This document shows, piece after piece, positions 53,315-63,162 of a DNA stretch of 64,000 nucleotides. The stretch's first letter is position 1; the number at the start of each line of letters is the position of its first letter. This DNA is from Zoroaster sp. YZ-2022 (taxonomy: Eukaryota > Echinodermata > Asteroidea > Forcipulatida > Zoroasteridae), in assembly GCA_029582265.1 (NCBI GenBank), contig CM055828.1, forward strand, positions 10,638,250 to 10,702,249, written 5' to 3'. Below the pieces are notes generated by a model. That model saw only the letters and a program-made list of their open reading frames with translations, was not told the DNA's origin and did no database searches. Position numbers and translations under genes: made by a program.

Positions 53315-55197
53315 ATATAGGAACAGGAAAACTAATCTGGCTATGGCATGGATAGATTACAAGAAAGCATACGACATGGTATCACACTCGTGGATTATGC
53401 AATGTTTGGATATGATAGGGGCAGCTGATGCGGTGAAATGTCTTCTGGGTGAGAGCATGAAGACATGGAGAACAAATCTGATGGCCAGTGATGAATGTCT
53501 TGGTAAGGTAAACATCAGACGAGGTATTTTCCAGGGCGATTCTCTGTCTCCACTGTTGTTTGTTTTGGCGCTGTTCCCTTTGACGATGATTTTGCGGAAG
53601 GTTAGTGCGGGATACGAGATGACGAAGGATGGATGCAGGATTAATCATCTTCTCTTCATGGACGACCTGAAGTTGTTTGCGAAGAACGAGAAAGAGATTG
53701 ATTCCTTGGTGCAGACTGTACGGATCTTCAGCGATGACATCGGCATGAAGTTTGGTCTGGAGAAATGTGCTGCGATGACCATGAAGAGGGGTAAAAGGGT
53801 ACATTCGGATGGAATTGCTTTACCAGACGGCACACAATTGAGGGCGTTGGGTGAAGTAGAAAGTTATAAGTATCTTGGAGTGCTTGAAGCAGATCATGTA
53901 CTGCACGAGGAATCGAAAGAGAGACTTAAGAAAGAGTATATAAGACGAGTGAAGAAGTGTTTGAAGTCCAAGCTGAATGGAGGGAATATGATAAAGGCGA
54001 TCAACACTTGGGCTGTGTCACTAATGAGATACAGTGCGGGAATTGTCGAGTGGACTAAGGCAGATCTAGATGTTGCTGACAGGAAAACGAGGAAAGTGAT
54101 GACGATGTACGGTATGTTACATCCACGGTCGAATGTCAGCAGACTCTATCTACCGAGGTCAGAGGGCGGAAGAGGGTTACTTAGTGTATCAGACAGCGTT
54201 AACATCGAGAGAAGGAGCTTGCAGTGTCATGTAAGAAGTACTCGGGAAAAGTTGTTGAAGGTTGCGCGGAAATACATGAAGGCAGACGAATTAGGTCCAA
54301 AGGAGTATAAGAATCAAAGAAGAGAAGAAAGAACACGAGATTGGCAGGAAAAACCACTTCACGGCAGATTCCTGAGATGCACTGAAGAAGTGGCAAGTAG
54401 CAAGACTTGGGAATGGTTGAGGAGAGGAGAGCTAAAGAAAGAAACCGAGGGTCTGATTACTGCAGCGCAAGACCAGTCTCTGCCGACGAATGTGATGAAG
54501 GCAAGGATCGAGAAGTCAGATGTCTCTTCTATGTGCAGAATGTGCAATGCGGCGGAGGAGACTGTATTTCACATTGTCAGCGAATGCAGAGTGCATGCTC
54601 AGACAGAGTACAAAGGCAGACACGACAAGTTGGCCAAGGTGATCCATTGGGATCTGTGTAAGAAGTACGGTGTCAAGGTGCAATCGAAGTGGTACGACCA
54701 TGTGCCGGAAAAGGTTGAAGAAACGGACCATGTCAAGATTCTCTGGGACTTCAACATCCAGACAGATCATGTTATAGAACATAGACGACCGGATGTTGTT
54801 GTCTTGGATAAGCATGAGAAGATGTGTTATCTTATTGATATAGCTGTGCCGGGTGATAGTAGAGTAGCTTCGAAGGAGAAGGAGAAGGTACAGAAATATC
54901 AGGATTTAGCGAGAGAACTCCGCAAGCTGTGGCAAGTCAAGGTGAAGGTAATTCCTGTGGTAGTGGGAGCACTGGGTACAATTCCGAAGGCGTTGGAGAA
55001 ACATCTCAAGGAGATAGGAACATCTGCTAGAGTAGAATTACTACAGAAGGCGGCACTCTTAGGGACTGCAAGGATTCTGCGAAAGACACTTGAGATCTAA
55101 GGCTACGGGACGTAGCTTGACTCGAAGTGTAACCAGCAGAAAGGAAAACAAGATCTTTCTTTTCATGCTGTGCTAATGCGAAATAATAATAATAATA
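53315..55197 (+). mobile_element. R2/NeSL-type LINE, 5'-truncated
   Basis: A single long frame and then a 3' UTR with an (AAT)n tail (about 55182-55196). No upstream domain is present, so it is 5'-truncated at about 53310. The RT-to-nuclease order with a restriction-like endonuclease places it with the R2/NeSL/Hero type of early-branching LINEs. Confidence 0.82.
53343..55100 (+). CDS. RT plus restriction-like endonuclease, LINE
   Basis: 585 codons from the first ATG, open slightly further upstream. RT: AWIDYKKAYDMVSHSW (first catalytic D), GIFQGDSLSPLLFVLAL, LLFMDDLKLFA (catalytic FMDD, 53655), YKYLGVLEADHV. Thumb and linker follow. A CCHC motif CRMCNAAEETVFHIVSEC stands at about 54535. Then the PD-(D/E)XK-like endonuclease: HRRPDVVVLDK and LIDIAVPGD. 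The frame is uninterrupted, so this copy is young, but it lacks the start of the RT and any N-terminal DNA-binding fingers. Confidence 0.87.
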   Translation: MAWIDYKKAYDMVSHSWIMQCLDMIGAADAVKCLLGESMKTWRTNLMASDECLGKVNIRRGIFQGDSLSPLLFVLALFPLTMILRKVSAGYEMTKDGCRINHLLFMDDLKLFAKNEKEIDSLVQTVRIFSDDIGMKFGLEKCAAMTMKRGKRVHSDGIALPDGTQLRALGEVESYKYLGVLEADHVLHEESKERLKKEYIRRVKKCLKSKLNGGNMIKAINTWAVSLMRYSAGIVEWTKADLDVADRKTRKVMTMYGMLHPRSNVSRLYLPRSEGGRGLLSVSDSVNIERRSLQCHVRSTREKLLKVARKYMKADELGPKEYKNQRREERTRDWQEKPLHGRFLRCTEEVASSKTWEWLRRGELKKETEGLITAAQDQSLPTNVMKARIEKSDVSSMCRMCNAAEETVFHIVSECRVHAQTEYKGRHDKLAKVIHWDLCKKYGVKVQSKWYDHVPEKVEETDHVKILWDFNIQTDHVIEHRRPDVVVLDKHEKMCYLIDIAVPGDSRVASKEKEKVQKYQDLARELRKLWQVKVKVIPVVVGALGTIPKALEKHLKEIGTSARVELLQKAALLGTARILRKTLEI

Positions 55198-55199
55198 TG

Positions 55200-55640
55200 T
55201 TGGCGTCGAGACAAGAAACACTGCGACAGATCGGCTCTCGATTCAAGCGATAATATTTATTGTTTCCCGTCGTATAATCATTACCAAAAGTGTTCTCCTT
55301 GTAGGTGCTACCGAGTAGACTCTACAGGGTAAGTTTCAACATCGGCCATTAAAGATCTTGTGGCTTTTTACTGTAAAAACCTTTTGGATTTCTTCGATTT
55401 CGGAAGACTCTTTACAACGTACGTTACTCAGTGTATATAGTTAGCAGTGAGACGCGCGTTCCATCTGCGTCCTTTAGAACATGTTGATAGCAACTAACGC
55501 TGAGTGAACTACTGCAGGATGAAATACACATCGCTTTTGTAATTTCCCCTGAAACAATACAACTTTTCTTACAATTTTGTGATGATAATAATGAATGCTA
55601 TGTAGCATCAACTCAACGGTGAATCAGCGACGAACTCTCA
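55200..55640. other. Host DNA without a gene
   Basis: Nothing recognised between the LINE tail and the next transposon-like block. Confidence 0.45.
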
Positions 55641-56716
55641 AAGAGGAAGTCCATCGCCCGTTCTGGTCGGTATGCTTGAGCAGGTACCGCCAGATCGTAT
55701 ACACACTGCTCAGAACAATAACAGAATTCGTGCTGTAAACAGGAGAAAGTGGAGTAAGGACGATAACAGAATTGCAATGGAATGTTTTATAAGGAGCAAG
55801 CCAGAGAACAGAGGGTACAGAAGGAGAATGATTAACATATGGCAGGATAAAGGCATGTTTGAAATAAGTGAACAGCGGCTTGCCGACCAGGTAAAACAAA
55901 TCAAACATAACCAGTGGCTAACGAAAGTTGAGGTGGAAGAGATGAGACAAAGAAATGCAGAAACGACGACTAACAAATAAGACGGCAAGCGATATGCGGA
56001 AGTCATAAACAAAGGAATCGAAAGAGCAAAGCTACAAAGAACAGAGAAAGCTAGACGAAAAACAACAAAGATCAACAGATGGAAAACAACGGGAAAGGCC
56101 GAACACGAAACAATACAATCAAAAAGACGAACTACAAAGACGAGAGCCGACTGTGAAACGGTACACACAACAACACGAGAAACGACAAGCACAAGAAGAG
56201 ACACGTCAACGACGCCTTGAGTCGGATGATGCCCAGCAGAGAGGAAAAGTCAAAGACACACAGAAACAATCTGTGGACAAATCCTCAAAACAATCCAAGG
56301 ACAAATCCCCAAAACAAACCACAGAAAACCAAATCAATGAAAAAAATGAGGATTTTGGGATGAGTTTGTACAGGATAGAAGGAAGAGGAAACCTTATGCT
56401 GCAGAGAAGTTAGATGAACATGAAATGGCTAAAGGAGACGACAGAATCGAACGGTTCAGTTATGGAAGATGGAGATGAACCACAAATAGACGAGGAATAT
56501 GAACCAAACATGGACATAGGCAATGAAGGACAAGAAGAAGAAGAAGATAATATCTTTCATACGTCATACGTTCCATACGTCAGGAGAGGAGTGCAGAGAT
56601 ATAGAAAGAAACGAGGAAGTGGAGCCATCGCCACCAAAAAAAATGATCCATCATACAAGCCGTATTTAACACCATTGTCAAGGGGAAGAGGTAGAGGGCG
56701 ATTAAAGGAAAGGTAA
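55640..56716 (+). mobile_element. LINE ORF1-like fragments
   Basis: First part (55672-55980): NRRKWSKDDNRIAMECFIRS and FEISEQRLADQVKQIK, a Myb-like motif that I associate with the first ORF of some endonuclease LINEs. Then a Lys/Gln/Arg-rich segment (56153-56413) and an acidic, basic-ended segment (56414-56716, ending RGRGRGRLKER). Frames change between parts. Assignment to one element with the endonuclease downstream is likely from order alone. Confidence 0.55.
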
Positions 56717-56721
56717 TTTCT

Positions 56722-57400
56722 GTGATTAATGATTATCTTTGCTTTGATTCTCATGAATCGACGATAGCTACTCTGAATGTTAATGGTCTCAGAAATTATC
56801 AAAAAAGAGATATGATTTTCAATTACCTCATCCGGAAGAAAATAGCTATTGTCTGTATTCAGGAGACTCATAGTGAAGTTAGAGATGAATTGTTTTGGCG
56901 TAAGCAATGAGGGGGGGGGGGGATATCGCTTTCAGTCATGGCGAAAGAAACAGTCGTGGAGTGGCTATTTTAACATCTCAAAAAAGTGGATTAAGCCTAA
57001 CTAGCCAACAATGTGACAATAGAGACATGGGTGGGAGGAAATAATCGATCAATGACATTTCTATACATCTTTTTTTCTGTTTACGCCCCCAATTCATAGA
57101 AAGAAATGTTTTTTAAAAACATTTTGGAAAATATGTTCATGATAACCATTGTAATGACGACCTAATTGTGGCTGCAGACTTTAATTGCCAAATTGATTCA
57201 ATTCATGATCCGAGTTATATTTCCATTAATTCAAGAAAATAACCTTACTGGTTTGAAAAACAATATATTGATATGGGACCGGGAAGGTGGATATGTGACA
57301 ATGATTTCCTTAAAGATGACGATTGTAAAAGAAGTATTGAACTTTTTTGGAACTTTTGGACTACTCAAAAAACAATTATGATTGTTTCATAAAATTGTGA
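56722..57400 (+). pseudogene. APE-type endonuclease of a LINE, decayed
   Basis: Begins ATLNVNGLRNYQKRDMIFNY with IAIVCIQETHS, the N and E motifs of the apurinic-type endonuclease. After a G run at 56911-56918 the frame changes; later pieces include LIVAADFNCQIDS (D/N motif). Stops at several points. It is cut off by a (GCT)n(AAT)n microsatellite; no RT follows. Confidence 0.72.
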
Positions 57401-57420
57401 GAAATAGGGAAATTTAGAGG

Positions 57421-57478
57421 ACTGCTGCTGCTGCTGCTGCTGCTGCTGCTAATAATAATAATAATAATACTAATAATA
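57421..57478. repeat. (GCT)n(AAT)n microsatellite
   Basis: About ten CTG/GCT repeats followed by AAT repeats. It ends the LINE endonuclease fragment. Confidence 0.92.
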
Positions 57479-57509
57479 ACTAGAGATATAGAGTTTGTAA
57501 AAAACAAAC

Positions 57510-57985
57510 TCAAGGTGTTTGGTTATTTATCATGTTATGGCGTCATCACCTAAAGTTGTTTAAAATGCAAAATGAATCCAAAATGTTAAGTTATGAACAT
57601 TGTATAAGTTAGTATTTAATAGTAATTGCAGAAATAAAGAGCCTATTTTAAGTGTACTTTGATTATCAGATTATTTGTCTTTCTCCCAGTTATGATAAAC
57701 AAAATATTTAAGAAATCTAATCCTTAATAGAACGCCCATTATTACAGCTAAAATGGGGAGACATTGCAGGTACGAGCCAAGCCAGGCAGCTATTTTTTTC
57801 TGCAGTAAAATTCCTAATTCACTTACAAATTCCCATAAAAATCTAATGTTACAAAGGTTCTTCAATAGTTAATTCACCAACAACTTCCACGAGCATGTTA
57901 GTCTAGTGAGTAGAATGCTCGTTCTCAAGGTGTTTGGTTGTTCATCATGTTATGACGTCATCACCTAAAGTTGTTTAAAAATACA
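57510..57985. repeat. 58-bp direct repeat flanking 360 bp
   Basis: CAAGGTGTTTGGTTATTTAT through CACCTAAAGTTGTTTA at 57511 recurs with few changes at 57928. The enclosed DNA has no gene. This could be a solo duplication or the ends of a small element. Confidence 0.65.
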
Positions 57986-57989
57986 TTAA

Positions 57990-59365
57990 TTAAGTCTGAA
58001 CTTGGTAAATATGGTTTTCTCTTCAGAAAAGTTTCATGACAAAACTCGCATCCGTGGTGCCAAGTGCGACTTGACAAGAGACTACGGCTATGTAGTTAAG
58101 TTCAGCATGTGACTTGACTTCAGACTACTAGACCACGGAGCGTGCAATGAAAATGCATTCAGAAATTGAGTTTCGTGACGCATATCAGGCATGAGCGTAG
58201 AAACAGTTTAATAGATAATTACATGTAAATTCTAATATATAAATCCACACTCACAAAACTTGCCACTTTGGCAGATATTTGCATTTGAACTATGACATGA
58301 AAATATCGCCCTCTTTCGGCCATTCTTAGAAAACTGTACATTTCAATGGGGATTTTTGTATAATTGAATAGTTCACATGGGCTATGTTTTTTATGTTTCC
58401 CCTACCCTAATCTGTCAAATCGGTCCAGTGAGGTGGGGAAGAGTTTGGAAAGGGGATTCCATATATGGGAAATATTTGATGATGTCATTGTAAAGAAATG
58501 AACCAGTTTAAAAAAATCTTGCCTTGAATAAAAGGTCTGAACCCGACTGCTCCCTGAACGTCTGAATCCCCCCCCCCCCCAGTCCTCTACCCCTTACTCC
58601 CAGGGTAGGATCTATGGTGTCGTGGGGTAGTATTCCAATTTAAGTGATCATGTGAAAAACTTCTAAATTGTCCATACATTTCAATATTTTGGGGTTTCGT
58701 TTCCCATCCCCCATCTCCTTACCTTGAGCTCCACCCTCTTTAGGCAACGCTGGATCTAACCCTGCCTAAATCAAAGACCAATTTGTGAATCTTTTCTCAT
58801 CTTTAAAAAGTAAATTATTGGTTATTAATTGTTATTAAACGTTTTGTGTAAATATTTAAATTGATAAAACACATTCTTCGTTAATACACAAAATTAATAA
58901 GATATTTAAATAAAGGAAATGCGAAACAACATTATCTTTTGAATGACACTTCTGCTTTATTTTGTCATGGTCATGATACTCCTTTTCCATCCATTTTTGC
59001 ACCTATCAATAATAATCCATTTAATACAGGATAAAGGTTATCCAAACTTTTAGGTCTAATTTGCAATGAAAAGAATATTTTCTTCCTGAAGTACAAAATA
59101 TTCCAATAAGTGAACCTGTAGTCCCTAGCATTAATTGGTTTTGGCTAGTATTGTTAAATCTTTAGCACTTAAAAATAAACTTTTACTGGTGCATGAAAAG
59201 AAAGTCAACATAATTGTTTAATTAAATATAATGGTTAAAGGGCCGACATGATCTCAATCAGAGTAGACTTTCAACGAGTCATGGGATCAGTGTCCTAGAC
59301 AGTGTAAGATGAACAAAGCGGGTGATTGAAAATTACTGGCTCATTTGTTAAGCAGTCTGCAAGGA
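57990..59365. other. Host DNA without a gene
   Basis: AT-rich with a C run at 58569-58580. No coding frame, RNA or repeat recognised. Confidence 0.45.
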
Positions 59366-59369
59366 TAAG

Positions 59370-60090
59370 TCATCTGAAGTTGATGGACAGGGCAGATATA
59401 ATGCCATGTGATTTCTTCATTATAAGTGTATTATATAGTACAGCTGATGCATTGAAGAGTGTGTGAAGATATGCACTTTCATGTGAAAATCTCTCTGCTA
59501 CTCCAGCACCTTCATTGCTGTCTATATCAGTATCAGTACATAATGTATCTGAGCCAACTGCAGTCTCTACCAGTTCTTTTGCAGCAAGAAATTTGCTGTA
59601 CACCAAGTCAATTGTATTCTTAGTAAATAATCTATGAATTACCAGCGTAGGAAATGTACTTTTCAGACGCGTTTTCAGATTGTGGGACCTGTCACCTGTA
59701 CTTACTGCAGTCAACTCCCTCCATTTCTTGTACGCACTTGATGAACTTACGATGTAATGACTTTGTGAAAAGAATTTCATTGTTTTTTATTATTCTCTTC
59801 TGGATGACTTCTTCACATAATTTTATTTATGCATCATTGTACCAAATAGGTTTTTCATCTAATGGATCTGGCCTTGTCAAGAATTGGGTACATACTCATT
59901 ATAGCAAAGACAATGATAGCAAACTTCTAAACCCACAAGATCTTTATCTTCGATTTGCAAAAGTAACCTCTCGTCCTTCCGTTGGGCTGCTTCAAACAGT
60001 TGGCATGCAATCAAGGTTTGGCACTGTGAATACTTATCACAGTTTTTTTCTCCTCAATTTTTCTCGGTTTGTCAGGGAGGAACTCTGATG
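59370..60090 (-). pseudogene. Decayed protein-coding block, unknown family
   Basis: Minus strand. From about 60090: a basic start (REKLRRKK), then a frame reading LIACQLFEAAQRKDERLLLQ and KDLVGLEVCYHCLCYNEY with a stop, then 59780-59370 (YKKWRELTAVSTGDRSHN, STFPTLVIHRLFTKNTIDLV). The CYHCLCY pattern after a charged helix recalls an uncharacterised family often found next to transposons. Frames change and stops occur. Function unknown. Confidence 0.4.
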
Positions 60091-60342
60091 AAGACTTCTT
60101 CTCTGGGGTTCAGTGCTGCATTCTCACCGCTCAACCTCATCTTGACCTGAATATGTATGAAGAAAGAATGATAAATATTTAATAGAAATAGAGGAATAAG
60201 TGAGTAAGGGGAATGGGCATTGTAGACAGAAAGAGAGGGAAAATTAACAAAACTACACACACAAGACAAAGTAAACAGAAAACAAGGCAAGACAAGACAA
60301 GGTAAACGAAAAAGCAACATATATCTAGAAACAATTTTACTG

Positions 60343-60824
60343 TGTAGTGACCCGAACCTTTTTGTGCGTACTGTTTTGATTTGTTGTTACATGGGGCACG
60401 CCATAGTGCATCAGCCCAGTGTTGCTGACCTTTGCCCTTCGGAGAGCAACCTTCTTACAGTAATGTTCTACACGTGTGAGGTTTTTCTCTTCGCGTTAGT
60501 TCATCGTATTTACTTAGCGTTTTGACAACTTTATTGCCGCAGTTTTGGCTCTTATCTTTTATTCGTTATATTGTCTTTGTTCAACCGCCGAATTGTTTGT
60601 TTTGTGAACTTTATGGACACCCTTGACACGGGACTAAACGTTTTGCTCTGTGGAGTGTAAATTGACGTTAGCCTGCTGCCGACATTACGGTTGGCTCCCA
60701 CGCGTGAGCTATCCAGTGCAGGAGTTCGAGTTCGTCCCTAAAAATTAACAACATACCCTGCCAGTGGTGAGTTAACATTTACAGTCGTTCTTCCATTATT
60801 AGTGGGCTAATCTTATCCGCTAAA
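60343..60824 (+). mobile_element. Probable 5' LTR of a Ty3-like element
   Basis: Starts TGTAGTGACCCGAACC and runs to just before TGGTGACCCAGACGAG (60826), a primer-binding-site-like sequence. The second LTR is outside or lost, so the exact ends cannot be checked. Confidence 0.5.
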
Positions 60825-60825
60825 T

Positions 60826-60841
60826 TGGTGACCCAGACGAG
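60826..60841 (+). promoter_or_regulatory. Primer-binding-site-like sequence
   Basis: TGGTGACCCAGACGAG lies directly after the putative LTR and 24 bases before gag. TGGTGACCC starts are typical of retroelement primer sites. The tRNA was not matched. Confidence 0.5.
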
Positions 60842-60864
60842 CAGGCAGCAACCGTTTCAACACC

Positions 60865-61752
60865 ATGGCTACTGGCATAACTGACGAGAAACCTCTAGAC
60901 ATCCAAACTCCCATCACTAATGTTACCGCTGCAGTTAGCATAAAACTCCCACCGTACTGGGCCAATGATCCTATCATATGGTTTGCCCAGGTCGAGGCGC
61001 AGTTCACTACCAAAAACATCACCTCCGAGCACACCAAGTACGCATATGTGGTGTCTTCCTTGCAACCCAACATTGCTCAAGAGGTTCGGGATCTGCTGGT
61101 TCACCTTCCCTCAGATCAGCCATACACACAGCTTAAGGATGAGCTGATAAAGCGCACTTCCGCTTCGGAGCAAAAGCGCCTACACTTGTTGCTGACGGCT
61201 GAAGAGTTGGGAGACAGGAAACCATCCCAGCTGCTGAGGAAAATGCAACAACTGCTCGGCGAGAACAAGCTGGAAGAGTCCATCCTGAAGCAGCTTTTCC
61301 TCAAGCGCCTCCCTTCCAACATGCAGCTTATCCTCGCTTCGACCAGTGAAGCAGTCAATATTACCCAATTGGCTGACCTGGCAGACAAGATAGTAGAGGC
61401 GTCCGAACCAGCCGCATTAACCATGAGTGCAGTCTCTGCCCCTCAATTTCCGACCCTGCCTAATCCAGCCATTTCAGCACTACAGGTACAAGTGGAACAA
61501 TTAACCAGTCAGGTCCAGGCTCTCACATGTCAGCTTGCCCAGACATCACGGGCGAGACCACGCGAACGACGCCAAAGCCGTGGCAGACCGTACTCCCGCA
61601 GTCGTGATAGAGAGGGTAGTGCCACCCCCAATGCAGATCGACAGTGCTGGTACCACTGGAAATTTGGCAGTGACGCTCGCAAGTGCACTAGTCCTTGTTC
61701 CCGCCGCACTTCCACTCAACACAACTCGGAAAACGCCACCGCCAGCGGTTAA
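60865..61752 (+). CDS. gag: Ty3-like Gag
   Basis: 295 residues: matrix/capsid-like region (LPPYWANDPIIWFAQVEAQF, LKDELIKRTSASEQKRL, LFLKRLPSNMQLILAS), coiled-coil (LQVQVEQLTSQVQALTCQL), Arg/Ser-rich linker, and a nucleocapsid knuckle CWYHWKFGSDARKCTSPC, of the CX3HX8C-like Ty3 type. Begins after a primer-binding-like site. The reading frame is intact and overlaps the protease frame by about 90 codons, implying frameshifting. Confidence 0.82.
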   Translation: MATGITDEKPLDIQTPITNVTAAVSIKLPPYWANDPIIWFAQVEAQFTTKNITSEHTKYAYVVSSLQPNIAQEVRDLLVHLPSDQPYTQLKDELIKRTSASEQKRLHLLLTAEELGDRKPSQLLRKMQQLLGENKLEESILKQLFLKRLPSNMQLILASTSEAVNITQLADLADKIVEASEPAALTMSAVSAPQFPTLPNPAISALQVQVEQLTSQVQALTCQLAQTSRARPRERRQSRGRPYSRSRDREGSATPNADRQCWYHWKFGSDARKCTSPCSRRTSTQHNSENATASG

Positions 61753-62110
61753 CGGCGACAAGCCAGCCTGCCTTTTCTACATCAATGATCAGACAACTAG
61801 AATCCGTTTTCTTGTTGACACCGGAGCAGAAGTTAGTGTTTTACCTTTGTCGGTAGTGGCTAAACACCGCAAACTGAGGCCTTCTGCAGTACGCCTACAG
61901 GCCGTCAATAACTCTCCTATAGCGACCTTTGGGGAAAAGTCTTGCACACTCAACGTCGGACTACGACGAGTTTTCCGATGGGTTTTTCTGATTGCCGATG
62001 TTCCGATGGCTATTATCGGTGCAGACTTCCTGCAACACTATGCACTGCTGGTAGACATAAAAAAACGCAAGCTCAGCGATACTACCACCCACCTTTCAGT
62101 ACGGGGATAG
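61535..62110 (+). CDS. Ty3-like protease (start of Pol)
   Basis: A +1-shifted frame relative to gag. The meaningful part begins near 61740: CLFYINDQTTRIRFLVDTGA carries the aspartic protease DTGA, followed by VSVLPLSVV and MAIIGADFLQHY. Its overlap with gag suggests frameshift expression. It ends at TAG-type stop 62110; the pre-RT linker (HHITTTGPPVTARPRRL, about 62235) lies in another frame. Confidence 0.8.
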   Translation: MPRHHGRDHANDAKAVADRTPAVVIERVVPPPMQIDSAGTTGNLAVTLASALVLVPAALPLNTTRKTPPPAVNGDKPACLFYINDQTTRIRFLVDTGAEVSVLPLSVVAKHRKLRPSAVRLQAVNNSPIATFGEKSCTLNVGLRRVFRWVFLIADVPMAIIGADFLQHYALLVDIKKRKLSDTTTHLSVRG

Positions 62111-62321
62111 GAGTGACATCGCCTTTACTGAGCCCGGTGTTAGTCAAAGATTTGCCTACGCCTTTCGACACGCTCATCGCGTCATTTCCGGGAGTAACAC
62201 GCCCTGTGTATAATGAGTTACCAGTTAAACACTCAGTCACCCATCACATCACCACAACTGGACCCCCAGTTACTGCCCGTCCTCGTCGACTTGCCGTGGA
62301 CAAACTCACCATCGCGAAGTG
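62111..62321 (+). pseudogene. Ty3 linker to RT, interrupted
   Basis: PGVTRPVYNELPVKHSVTHH and GPPVTARPRRLAVDKLTIAK lead to where RT would begin. At about 62321 the sequence switches to the DIRS-like element, so RT is displaced or lost. Confidence 0.7.
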
Positions 62322-62492
62322 ACATTTCTTTTCGTTATCGAACGACATGCACGCTCAGTGAGCAATTACGTAACATCTTTTGTTTGCGTTCACTCCATTC
62401 CGTATATATAAACCTTGTCCTCATGACATTCTTCCTTCTCCGTCAAGTAACTACACCTTGCTTTCACTCGTTACTGCACACATTCAAGCATC

Positions 62493-63161
62493 ATGAGCTT
62501 GGAGAACCAAGCTCAAGTCGTCTCGAATCAAGAGATTCTTAACGCCATACAACATCTTCAGCACAACGTTGATGTTACATCAAAAAGGCAACGATTGTCT
62601 GAAACTGCTGTCTCCTTCAAGAGCGAAGGCAACAAGGATCAGCATACCCACTCTGCAAAGATAGCAACGGTATTAGATTCTGCCCTCGGATCTTTGGAGC
62701 TCGGTGACATCACCAGTACGAAGAGTACTCTCCAGGAGACCCTAGAGGCGGTAAAACAACGTCAGAAACTTATAAAACTAGCGGACCGCTCGCCCTTGGG
62801 TTGGGCGACCGTAAAAGAGTACCTAACTGATAATTTGGCGGACGACTCTGACGATGAGAAACGGCTTCGTAAAGCCGAAAAATCGGCAGTCAGTAAGAGA
62901 GCTGATGCGGCCAAGAAAACAAAGAGCAATTCGAAGTTTTCCACAAACCGGTACAGCCTTTCAACTGCTCCGCCTGTTCATCAGTCTTCTTTTCGTCGCT
63001 TCCCCTACAATTTCACTACGCCCTCCTTCGGGGTTGACCGGAGAATGTGTTTTCAATGCGGCATCACCGGCCATGTGCGAACTAACTGCCCATCCCTCAG
63101 AGCCCTGCGAGCCAGTCAACAGCAGCCCGCAGCCACAACAGCCAGAATTTCCCCCACATAG
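62493..63161 (+). CDS. DIRS-like ORF1 (Gag-like)
   Basis: 222 residues: helical N-terminus, LADRSPLGWATVKEYLTDNL followed by DDSDDEKRLRKAEKSA (a DIRS ORF1-type motif), basic Ser/Lys-rich middle and the knuckle CFQCGITGHVRTNC. Intact. Ends TAG at 63159 while the next ORF already runs in the +1 frame. Confidence 0.8.
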   Translation: MSLENQAQVVSNQEILNAIQHLQHNVDVTSKRQRLSETAVSFKSEGNKDQHTHSAKIATVLDSALGSLELGDITSTKSTLQETLEAVKQRQKLIKLADRSPLGWATVKEYLTDNLADDSDDEKRLRKAEKSAVSKRADAAKKTKSNSKFSTNRYSLSTAPPVHQSSFRRFPYNFTTPSFGVDRRMCFQCGITGHVRTNCPSLRALRASQQQPAATTARISPT

Positions 63162-63162
63162 A

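Noticed and set aside
56153..56413. Stand-alone Lys/Gln-rich nuclear protein
   Set aside because: Position between ORF1-like and endonuclease fragments suggests LINE-derived low-complexity sequence.
59654..60088. 144-codon plus-strand frame
   Set aside because: Opposite strand reads more like a real protein (CYHCLCYNEY block); this frame is its shadow.
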